A DNA stretch of 64,000 nt from Desulfatibacillum alkenivorans DSM 16219 (GTDB lineage: Bacteria > Desulfobacterota > Desulfobacteria > Desulfobacterales > Desulfatibacillaceae). Under the pieces are notes generated by a model that saw only the letters and a list, made by a program, of their open reading frames with translations, ran no database searches and had not been told where the DNA came from. Position numbers and translations under genes: made by a program. Location of the stretch: NCBI RefSeq assembly GCF_900142135.1, contig NZ_FQZU01000001.1, forward strand, positions 347,653 through 411,652, written 5' to 3'. This document shows, piece by piece, positions 26,974 through 33,220 of this stretch (the stretch's first letter is position 1; every line of letters starts with the position of its first letter).

Positions 26974-27372
26974 TTACGGTACTTCCACTAGCCGGAGTAT
27001 TTTTTCTTCTTTAATCGCATCCACAATATCAGCGCAGCCTGAAAAGGCAATATCCCGTGTGACCGCCGACACAGCAACAAATAACACGTCATCCCTGGCA
27101 TGGATCTCGCCTGTGCGGTGCACGATAAAAACCTGGTTGAGGCCATATTTTTTCAGGATATTTTGGCCTATTTGTTGCATGCCTTTCTCAGGACTTGGGA
27201 GGACAGGCTCCAACAGCACCCGGGAAAAATCCCGCACCACCTTCCCAGGCCGCTTGACCTTGCCGTGATGCATCACAATGGTTCCCGTGGAATCGTCTTC
27301 GGCTTCCCGGAACCGGTCCATGAATCCTTGAAGGTCGAACGGCTCTTTGGTGGTGAATGCTGTAACGCCCAT
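26974..27372 (-). CDS. MoaE-like protein lacking the usual C-terminal catalytic segment
   Basis: The 132-residue protein resembles molybdopterin synthase large subunit MoaE: G-T-I-V-M-H-H-G-K-V-K (about 30-40), a V-F-I-V-H-R-T-G-E-I (near 95) and V-A-V-S-A-V-T-R-D-I-A-F. It stops after D-A-I-K-E-E-K-I-L-R-L-V-E-V-P, where MoaE proteins continue with P-x-W-K-K-E, the segment holding an essential lysine. It may be a divergent or regulatory homologue. It lies 66 bases upstream of panB on the same strand, and no moaD or other moa gene is near. Confidence 0.7.
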   Translation of the reverse strand: MGVTAFTTKEPFDLQGFMDRFREAEDDSTGTIVMHHGKVKRPGKVVRDFSRVLLEPVLPSPEKGMQQIGQNILKKYGLNQVFIVHRTGEIHARDDVLFVAVSAVTRDIAFSGCADIVDAIKEEKILRLVEVP

Positions 27373-27523
27373 TATTTGTAACCCCCTCCCGGGCTGCGGC
27401 CCTTGTGGTTGGTTTGGTGATTTGATTCTATGGACATTTTACATCGGAATGGCTTTTTGTGCAATCCCGGCAAGCGCGAAACTTGCCCATTGATTTTTTG
27501 GATAAAAATTTGCTTTCCTAATG

Positions 27524-27553
27524 TTGACACCTATTATCACCAGATGATACCAT
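27524..27553 (+). promoter_or_regulatory. promoter with internal palindrome upstream of the PAS-LuxR gene
   Basis: TTGACA (27524-27529), an 18-base spacer and TACCAT (27548-27553) form a sigma-70-type promoter. TATCA-CCAGA-TGATA (27535-27549) is a 5-5-5 palindrome inside the spacer, a place where a LuxR-type dimer would block or alter initiation. The rest of the 283-base gap (27373-27655) shows nothing else clear. Confidence 0.5.
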
Positions 27554-27655
27554 GCCTACAGAAAATGCCATCCGCCCGGACATTACACCGACAATGGCGG
27601 GCACAACTTGAGTACCTTTCAAATTTACTGCGTGGATTCATAAGGAGGTTCACAC

Positions 27656-28567
27656 ATGTCAGACAAACCTAAGTATGAGGAATTAGAACAAGAACTGAAT
27701 GATTTGAAGGCGCGCGTCGCCGGCGACAAATTTACCATGGCTTTTAAAGTCGCGCCTTATTCCATGGCCATCGTCCGGCTCATCGACGGGCTTATCATCG
27801 AAGCAAATGCTCGATTTTGCCAGATGACTGGACTGATGCGTGAGGAATTACTGGGACGCACAACCCTGGAATTGGGGATGTGGGACGATCCCAAGGAACG
27901 GGAAGTTATCAGGAAGATTGTGGAGAGAGATGGCAGTATCCGCAACTTCGAGATAAAAGACCGCTTCGGCGGCAAGTTGAAACACGGCCTGTACTCCGCG
28001 GAAAAGATCATCGTCAACGGAGAATCCTGCATGGCCACCACGGTTGTGGATGTCAGCGAGTTGAGGGAAGCCCAGGAAGCCCTGGCCCAATCCACTCCGG
28101 CCGGCCCCGCTCCCATGACCAACCCTGAGCTGGAAGTGAAAACCAGGGAGCTGGAAGAAGTCAACAAAGCTCTCCGGACCCTTTTGGATCAAACCAAAAA
28201 TGACGCCAAGAACTTCGAGCAACGCATTCTGGCCAATGTGGAAGACCTCATCCTGCCTTACGTATCCCGCCTCAAGAACACCCCCTTGGACATCAACCAA
28301 AGGGTTTATTTAAATGTTGTGGAAACCAATTTGACGGACCTGATTTCGCCCTTCATGCGCATGATCGGTGAAAAGCATAATGAACTGACTCCCAGGGAAA
28401 TTGAAGTGGCCAATCTGGTGCGCATGGGCACCACCAGCAAGGAAATCGCCAAGCTGCTCAACATTTCCAAACGGGCCGTGGAATTCCACCGCGACAGCCT
28501 GCGGACCAAACTGGGACTGAAAAAAAGCAAGAAAAACCTCCGGGCTTACCTTGCTTCCCTGAACTAA
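27656..28567 (+). CDS. PAS domain / LuxR-type helix-turn-helix transcriptional regulator
   Basis: The 303-residue protein starts with a short coiled coil (E-E-L-E-Q-E-L-N-D-L-K). A PAS domain follows at about 25-140 (I-I-E-A-N-A-R-F-C-Q-M-T-G, R-E-E-L-L-G-R-T), then a linker with a helical stretch. The C-terminal LuxR domain (about 238-300) has E-L-T-P-R-E-I-E-V-A-N-L-V-R-M-G-T-T-S-K-E-I-A and K-R-A-V-E-F-H-R-D-S-L-R. ATAAGGAGG precedes the ATG. It is a single-gene unit with its own promoter and terminator; the PAS ligand and target genes are unknown. No receiver domain is present, so it is not a response regulator. Confidence 0.88.
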   Translation: MSDKPKYEELEQELNDLKARVAGDKFTMAFKVAPYSMAIVRLIDGLIIEANARFCQMTGLMREELLGRTTLELGMWDDPKEREVIRKIVERDGSIRNFEIKDRFGGKLKHGLYSAEKIIVNGESCMATTVVDVSELREAQEALAQSTPAGPAPMTNPELEVKTRELEEVNKALRTLLDQTKNDAKNFEQRILANVEDLILPYVSRLKNTPLDINQRVYLNVVETNLTDLISPFMRMIGEKHNELTPREIEVANLVRMGTTSKEIAKLLNISKRAVEFHRDSLRTKLGLKKSKKNLRAYLASLN

Positions 28568-28594
28568 AAAAATTCTGCATCCCAAAAGCAGAGC

Positions 28595-28633
28595 GGCCGG
28601 CCGCCTCCCCAAGGGGCGTCCGGCCTTTTTTTT
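28595..28633 (+). terminator. rho-independent terminator after the PAS-LuxR gene
   Basis: GGCCGG ... CCGGCC with further CGCC/GGCG pairing (28595-28625, one mismatch) is followed by eight T residues (28626-28633). Confidence 0.9.
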
Positions 28634-29027
28634 ACCTCGACAGGCCGCTGTCCGCCCGCCGGACATTCCGGAATGCAATTATCTCTCCGGGCCGCTCCTT
28701 TTGCGCTGGCGCGTCCAGGAAAGCAAGTTTCCTGGGCCACCCTGGCAGGCCCAAGATGCAAGGGCGTGATGTGGGCTATATTGCCGCAGTATATTTGTTT
28801 AAACCTGGGATAAATGCGCAAGCCAAAGGGGCGGTCGAGGCCCGAGGCGCATCGGGTGGCCCAGGCAGAGCGGTATCCTGCCTGGGTGCGGAGCACAAAA
28901 GGCGCGTCCTAAAGTGATGCTTGAGATATAAAATGCATCGCGTCCCGAAAAATAATGCTGAAGCGCGGCCGGCTATCGCATCGTCAGTTGCAAGGCCTGT
29001 GCAATGGCGAAATTGTGTAAGTTGAAA
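28634..29027. other. structured non-coding region of unknown role
   Basis: This 394-base gap has no convincing gene. A 110-codon minus-strand frame exists but starts without a ribosome site and runs through the terminator. Several hairpins are visible: CCCAGGCA ... TGCCTGGG (28862-28888), TGGGCC ... GGCCCA (about 28732-28753) and GGAAA ... TTTCC (about 28718-28732). It may be a decayed repeat or an RNA gene; no family was recognised. Confidence 0.4.
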
Positions 29028-29645
29028 TTAGTCGGTAACAGCCAGTCTCACCCCGAAAAAAACGAACACCGCCCCGGCCGCCCGTTCTATGCGAGTCCTG
29101 AATCGCTGGTAGGCTTCCCGAGCCCGGTCCAGGGAGAATACCAAGGCCGCAAAAGAATACCACAATGTCGACACGGTGCATATGGTCAGCGCGCAGAGCC
29201 CTCCCAATTCCAGGGAAGCCTGGGCAGGAACCGCCGCCGCGAACAGGCTGGCCATAAAGGCCGCTGTCTTGGGGTTTAATATATTGGTGTTGAACCCAAG
29301 CCGAAAGCAGCCAAAGGACGAAAGACGCTTTTTTTCCGCCGGAGCGCCGCTGTTTTTCCTTTTGCCCCGCAACAGGTTGAAGCCCAGATAGATCAGATAC
29401 AGCCCGCCGGCGATCTTAAAGGTGTAATAAAGCGCCGGAACCGTTGTGAAAATCAGTGAAACCCCAAAAAAACCAGCCAGGGCCCACAAAAGCGTGCCGA
29501 ACACGATTCCTCCGACCACAAACAGGGCTGACCTGCGGTTTTGGGCCACGGCCGTGTGCACGGTAATGAAAAAATTCGGCCCCGGCGTTACGGCGGCCAC
29601 GGCCCAGATTACGGCCACAGGCAGCAATACTTCAAGGCAACTCAT
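29028..29645 (-). CDS. LysE/RhtB family amino acid exporter
   Basis: The 205-residue membrane protein starts with T-P-G-P-N-F-F-I (20-27), the family hallmark, and has about six transmembrane helices. G-G-L-Y-L-I-Y-L-G-F-N-L-L-R (about 90-103) and L-N-P-K-T-A-A-F-M-A-S-L-F (about 132-144) are also typical. LysE/RhtB proteins export basic amino acids, threonine, homoserine or related metabolites; which one cannot be told. It overlaps the DUF2007 gene by 14 bases. Confidence 0.88.
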   Translation of the reverse strand: MSCLEVLLPVAVIWAVAAVTPGPNFFITVHTAVAQNRRSALFVVGGIVFGTLLWALAGFFGVSLIFTTVPALYYTFKIAGGLYLIYLGFNLLRGKRKNSGAPAEKKRLSSFGCFRLGFNTNILNPKTAAFMASLFAAAVPAQASLELGGLCALTICTVSTLWYSFAALVFSLDRAREAYQRFRTRIERAAGAVFVFFGVRLAVTD

Positions 29646-29979
29646 TGTCGCTCCTTATTTTTTTGCGCGGAGGGATGAACCAGGAAAGCAGGAGAAATTC
29701 CATAATAACCCGGACCTTTTCCTTCCACGGGTATGCAGTCCTCCCCCGTTCTCCCGTTTGATGAGGTTCTATAACCAGATCCGTGATAAGGTTCCGCGCC
29801 TTTTCGTACATTTCCTCCGGGACGAGCACCGTCTTTTTGTTGTACAAATAGATGGACGGGCCGATTTCCAAAGACCCGAAATGATCGTTATGGATATAAA
29901 ACGGGATGCCTTCCCCGTTAAACAGGCTTTTGATAAAGGCCGTTTCAAGCTCGCCATTCGGGCTGAACACTTTGATCAT
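29632..29979 (-). CDS. DUF2007-like small protein
   Basis: A 115-residue protein. The first about 65 residues (M-I-K-V-F-S-P-N-G-E-L-E-T-A-F-I-K-S-L-F, then N-D-H-F-G-S and V-L-V-P-E-E-M-Y-E-K-A) match the DUF2007 pattern of a small ferredoxin-like fold, thought to bind signal or regulatory ligands. The tail has a hydrophobic stretch, F-L-L-L-S-W-F-I-P-P. The start was set at M-I-K-V; a longer frame to 30066 overlaps the upstream gene deeply. Confidence 0.7.
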   Translation of the reverse strand: MIKVFSPNGELETAFIKSLFNGEGIPFYIHNDHFGSLEIGPSIYLYNKKTVLVPEEMYEKARNLITDLVIEPHQTGERGRTAYPWKEKVRVIMEFLLLSWFIPPRKKIRSDNELP

Positions 29980-29993
29980 TTTTGCAGGCCTCG

Positions 29994-30572
29994 CTATTCC
30001 TTTATATAGGCGATGTCCGGCAGGTTGGCGGCCACGGCCTCCCATCCTGTATGTTTTTCCAGGCATTCAATCACCACGGGAGCGGGGTCGGGCCAGATCT
30101 CCCAAAAATCCATTTCGCCTTCCTCGGTCACGGGAAAGGCCAGCTTTTCCCGGGGCGGGCAAAATTGGGCGTCGCACCCCGGCCTTTGTCCCCGGGAGTC
30201 GATCCGATGCCACCCGAATTCGGGCAAGAACACCGCGTTCAGACCGTGAAGGGTGAAGCCCTTGCCGTCGTCCCGGCATAAACGTTGATAGCACAATCCG
30301 GCCGGAATGCCGTTGGCCCGGAGCAGGGCGGCCAGTAAATGACTTTTGGCGAAGCACCATCCTGTCCCGTGCTCCAAAACCTCCGAGGCCTTGACGGTCG
30401 TGACCTCCGCCTTGCAGTCCCCGCTGTGCTTGATATTATCCCGCACCCACTCAAAACAGGCCTTGGCGATTTTTACGGGATCGGAGCAATTTCCTTTAAG
30501 TTTCATCGCCTGTTCCAAAACGGCCGGATGATTCCAGTCTATGATGTTTGTCGCTCTGAGGTATTTTTTCAT
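29994..30572 (-). CDS. transglutaminase-like cysteine protease-fold protein
   Basis: A 192-residue protein with the transglutaminase-like core: G-T-G-W-C-F-A-K-S-H-L-L-A-A-L-L-R-A-N-G-I-P-A-G (Cys near residue 69), L-H-G-L-N-A-V-F (His near 110) and W-H-R-I-D-S-R-G (Asp near 123), which form the Cys-His-Asp triad. AAGGA lies six bases before the ATG, and the start is one base after the stop of the upstream gene. There is no signal peptide, so it probably acts in the cytosol; the substrate is unknown. Confidence 0.8.
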   Translation of the reverse strand: MKKYLRATNIIDWNHPAVLEQAMKLKGNCSDPVKIAKACFEWVRDNIKHSGDCKAEVTTVKASEVLEHGTGWCFAKSHLLAALLRANGIPAGLCYQRLCRDDGKGFTLHGLNAVFLPEFGWHRIDSRGQRPGCDAQFCPPREKLAFPVTEEGEMDFWEIWPDPAPVVIECLEKHTGWEAVAANLPDIAYIKE

Positions 30573-30573
30573 T

Positions 30574-30918
30574 TTATCCTTCGATTTCCAGTCCAGCAAT
30601 TCTTCCCTTAAGAATGGAAATGCTTTTACATTGGACAAGTCGATGCCCGGCATTGGTTTCAATGCGCAGCAAATAGAACCCGTATTCATCCATAGTCAAA
30701 AGATCAGTCTGTAGAATTGTGGGGGAACCGTTAAAAGGTCCCTCATGAATTTCATAACGCTTGAGGTCTTCAAATTTAATGATACGAATTTCCCACCTTT
30801 GGCTATCCCAATCCTCCGGATAGTCCACCTCAAAAAGCAATTTTGATTCCGATGGAATTTCCAAAGCTTTGTGGATGACCGTGTCGTGCCAGCAAATCTT
30901 CTCAATCATTGTTTTCAT
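30574..30918 (-). CDS. hypothetical protein, coupled to the transglutaminase-like gene
   Basis: A 114-residue acidic protein (M-K-T-M-I-E-K-I-C-W-H-D-T-V-I-H-K) of no family I recognise. Its pattern of alternating strands (F-E-V-D-Y-P, R-W-E-I-R-I-I-K-F-E) suggests a small beta-rich fold. Its stop is one base before the next start, so the two are translated together. The GC content is lower than in the flanking housekeeping genes. Confidence 0.65.
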   Translation of the reverse strand: MKTMIEKICWHDTVIHKALEIPSESKLLFEVDYPEDWDSQRWEIRIIKFEDLKRYEIHEGPFNGSPTILQTDLLTMDEYGFYLLRIETNAGHRLVQCKSISILKGRIAGLEIEG

Positions 30919-30966
30919 CGTATTTAAATTGGCGGAAGATAGGATTGCTTGAGTATTTTCATTGAG

Positions 30967-31230
30967 TTATTCATAGTGGCTCCACATGCGGACTACTTTG
31001 ACTATACGAGATTCCTCAATGACCTGATAAATCAAACGATGCTGGATGTTGATTCTGCGAGAATAGGAGCCTTTCAGATCGCCAAGGAGTTTCTCATAGG
31101 GAGGCGGCGTCTGATAAGGATTGTCGGAAAGGATGCGAAACAGCGCCTCCGCCTTGGGTTTTAATCCTGCGGCCGAAATCTTTCTGGCGTCTTTTTGGGC
31201 TTGTTTTGAAAAGACAATGCGCCATTTCAC
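30967..31230 (-). CDS. yoeB: YoeB-family toxin (mRNA interferase)
   Basis: The 87-residue protein (V-K-W-R-I-V-F-S-K-Q-A-Q-K-D-A-R-K) is a RelE-superfamily ribosome-dependent endoribonuclease of the Txe/YoeB group. It has P-P-P-Y-E-K-L-L-G-D-L-K-G-S-Y-S-R-R-I-N-I-Q-H-R-L-I-Y-Q-V and ends V-V-R-M-W-S-H-Y-E, matching the YoeB catalytic tail with His and Tyr. The start is the GTG overlapping the antitoxin stop (GTGA), with GAGGAG eight bases before. Confidence 0.9.
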   Translation of the reverse strand: MKWRIVFSKQAQKDARKISAAGLKPKAEALFRILSDNPYQTPPPYEKLLGDLKGSYSRRINIQHRLIYQVIEESRIVKVVRMWSHYE

Positions 31231-31469
31231 CAATCAAGCTCCTCGGAGCATTCTTCAATCGGGGTATTCATGCCTTCCAGAATGGATTCCCTCATGCCTG
31301 GAATGCTTAGTAAGTACAAAGTTTCCTGGATAGACCGCCAGTCATCTTCCGATATTAAAACCGCATTGCCCCTCTTGCCCGTAATGAGAATAGGGTCGTG
31401 GGACTCGGTCGTTTCGTCTATTAGGCGGTAAAGATTGGCCCGGGCTTCTGTGGCGGATAACGTCGGCAT
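31227..31469 (-). CDS. yefM: YefM-family antitoxin
   Basis: The 80-residue Phd/YefM antitoxin (M-P-T-L-S-A-T-E-A-R-A-N-L-Y-R-L-I-D-E-T) has the N-terminal DNA-binding Phd fold and a C-terminal toxin-binding tail (E-E-C-S-E-E-L-D-W). AGGAGGTG precedes the ATG. It would both neutralise YoeB and repress its own promoter; possible operator half-sites lie in the upstream promoter. Confidence 0.93.
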   Translation of the reverse strand: MPTLSATEARANLYRLIDETTESHDPILITGKRGNAVLISEDDWRSIQETLYLLSIPGMRESILEGMNTPIEECSEELDW

Positions 31470-31484
31470 AATGCACCTCCTATA

Positions 31485-31524
31485 TTTCTTATAAAAAGTA
31501 CGTCATAACGTACGCCTTGTCAAG
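31485..31524 (-). promoter_or_regulatory. yefM-yoeB promoter with GTAC operator repeats
   Basis: On the minus strand a perfect TTGACA (31519-31524) is followed 17 bases on by TACTTT as -10. The spacer holds an inverted repeat GTACG-TTATGA-CGTAC (31498-31513). YefM operators are known for TGTACA-type cores, so these GTAC sites are good candidates for autorepression. Confidence 0.6.
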
Positions 31525-31539
31525 CACGAAGGATGCCTC

Positions 31540-32310
31540 TTATATTTCAGGTTGAATTTTCCCCCTGCCCATGGCCAGGGCCTTTTCCACGTGGGGCCGG
31601 AACATGCCTACCAGGGTTTCCTCCACCCATTCGCGGTATTCAAAGGAATGGAAGTCCATGCGCATGACCTGGGCCTGGCAAGAGGTTCCCACGTACATGA
31701 ACAAGAGGCTGGTAAAGCTGTATATAAGTTGGTCCGCTTCCTTTTCCGAAATCCAGGCGGGAAATTTTTCCACAAAGGATTTGCGGACCATGCCGAAGAC
31801 TTCCGGGATATAGTGGTATCCCGGGATTTCTTCAATATTGGAGGTTTGGGCCAGGTTTTGGGTGAGCACTCCCAGGGGCTCCAGGTTAGCGAAAGCCCGG
31901 GTGAGAGCCCGTCCGATAAAGACTCCCGTGATTTCCAGGGGATCGACTTTTTCCAGGCCTTCGGCCAGCCAGTCCCGGGTTTCCTTGAACTCCTCGAACA
32001 TTTCCCGGGCCACCTCCCCGAATAAATCGGCCTTGGTGGGAAAGTAATAGTGGATCAGGGGATGGTCGAATCCGCCCTCCCTGGCGATCATGCGAATGCT
32101 TGCCGCATGATAGGGGTGCTTGGAAAAAACCGTGCGCGCGGCCTTGAGTATCTTCTCCCTCGCAACTTCGCCCTTTGCCGCGGCCTTGCGCTTTTTGGGT
32201 GAAAGTCCCTTGGCTGCGGAAGGCGGTTTCCCTTTCGCCCGGCCGATTTTCCTTTTAATGGAGCCTTTCCCGCCGGGGGCTGCGGCGCTATGTTCAGTTT
32301 TTTCATTCAT
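31540..32310 (-). CDS. TetR family transcriptional regulator
   Basis: A 256-residue repressor-type protein. The first about 45 residues are Lys/Ala/Pro-rich and probably disordered. The TetR helix-turn-helix follows (about 47-95: R-E-K-I-L-K-A-A-R-T-V-F-S-K-H-P-Y-H-A-A-S-I-R-M-I-A, then H-Y-Y-F-P-T-K-A-D-L-F). The C-terminal ligand domain spans 100-256. It is alone in its unit; no obvious target gene is divergent from it. Confidence 0.87.
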   Translation of the reverse strand: MNEKTEHSAAAPGGKGSIKRKIGRAKGKPPSAAKGLSPKKRKAAAKGEVAREKILKAARTVFSKHPYHAASIRMIAREGGFDHPLIHYYFPTKADLFGEVAREMFEEFKETRDWLAEGLEKVDPLEITGVFIGRALTRAFANLEPLGVLTQNLAQTSNIEEIPGYHYIPEVFGMVRKSFVEKFPAWISEKEADQLIYSFTSLLFMYVGTSCQAQVMRMDFHSFEYREWVEETLVGMFRPHVEKALAMGRGKIQPEI

Positions 32311-32725
32311 AGGAGTTTTCTAGTAAGATAAGACGGTTATGTCAATTGAAACCTTTACCGATTGTTCAGGGTTCAGTGACGCGCCGCGTTAATTACACCC
32401 CTTGGATCGCCCATCCTTTTTTCCGCCTTACCGCGCCTAAGGCAATGCCCAAGCCCTATGACGCAAAAAAGGACGCACCAGTTTGTCCCCGTCGGCTGCG
32501 TCAAAACTTTTTTATTCCAACCACGGTTTGTTTGATGAAAAAACTATTATTTTTGCGAAAAAACGCCTGATAAACCTGTCAATGGCCGGTTTTGAAAAAA
32601 CGGCGTCCAGGCTATGGCGGCGTCGCTCCTTAAGAAAGGAAAGGTTTGGCGTGCAGTCGCGGCAGGCAATGCCAGGCGCTCGTTGGAAGGGCGCCTTGGC
32701 ATGGGCTGAATGGGTTGACAAGGGA
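32311..32725. other. intergenic region, no gene recognised
   Basis: These 415 bases hold no frame with family similarity or a ribosome site. Near the tatA stop an imperfect hairpin (TGCCAGGCGC / GCGCCTTGGCA, about 32669-32701) could limit tatA transcription, but it lacks a T-run. Confidence 0.45.
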
Positions 32726-32917
32726 CTATTCTTCGATTTTTTCTTTTTCTTCCGGTTCGGCTTTTTCGTCGATCTCTTTTTTGGACGTGGCGTTCTTGAA
32801 ATTGCGGATGCCTTTGCCCAGACCGGCGCCGATTTCCGGGATTTTCTTTCCTCCGAACAAGATAATCACAATGCCCAGTACGATTAAAAGTTCTGTGGAG
32901 CCGATTCCACCCATCAT
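32726..32917 (-). CDS. tatA: twin-arginine translocase subunit TatA/TatE
   Basis: TatA oligomers form the pore for folded proteins carrying twin-arginine signals. The 63-residue protein has one N-terminal helix ([17 protein letters not shown]), the F-G-G-K-K-I-P-E hinge, an amphipathic helix ([12 protein letters not shown]) and an acidic tail rich in E and K. GGAGG is just upstream; of the two adjacent ATGs the first was used. tatB/C are not adjacent. Confidence 0.93.
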   Translation of the reverse strand: MMGGIGSTELLIVLGIVIILFGGKKIPEIGAGLGKGIRNFKNATSKKEIDEKAEPEEKEKIEE

Positions 32918-33074
32918 AACGTCCTCCTTGGAACAGCGATCCGGTTTTTATCTGTTCCTGAAAAGCGGCCAAATTAATCAGGCGGCGCCCTTGGCGCCTC
33001 CCCTGAGAATCATCTTAATACCACCGGGTTTATAGGGTGTCAATTATTTAGGGCGTTTCTTTGCTTAACGGGAC

Positions 33075-33103
33075 TTGACACCGGGGCCTCCCTGGCATAA
33101 AAA
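33075..33103 (+). promoter_or_regulatory. candidate promoter of the ileS operon
   Basis: TTGACA (33075-33080), a 17-base spacer and TAAAAA (33098-33103) lie about 118 bases before ileS. The remaining leader has an AAGATATCTT palindrome near 33168 but no recognised riboswitch. The 300-base gap also serves tatA on the other strand. Confidence 0.5.
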
Positions 33104-33220
33104 ATATGGTTCTTTGAACGAGTATTGGCAAAGCCGCGAAGGCGCGGCGGTTCAAAACCCTTCATCCAAGATATCTTGAGCGATATCTTAAGCATACATT
33201 AAAAGGTCCCGGAGGATGTG

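Noticed and set aside
28564-28896. 110-codon minus-strand frame after the PAS-LuxR gene
   Set aside because: It overlaps the terminator, lacks a ribosome site, and its translation is rich in Cys/Arg without any domain; the DNA looks like structured spacer.
32483-32887. 134-codon plus-strand frame overlapping tatA
   Set aside because: Mostly antisense to tatA; no ribosome site or domain.
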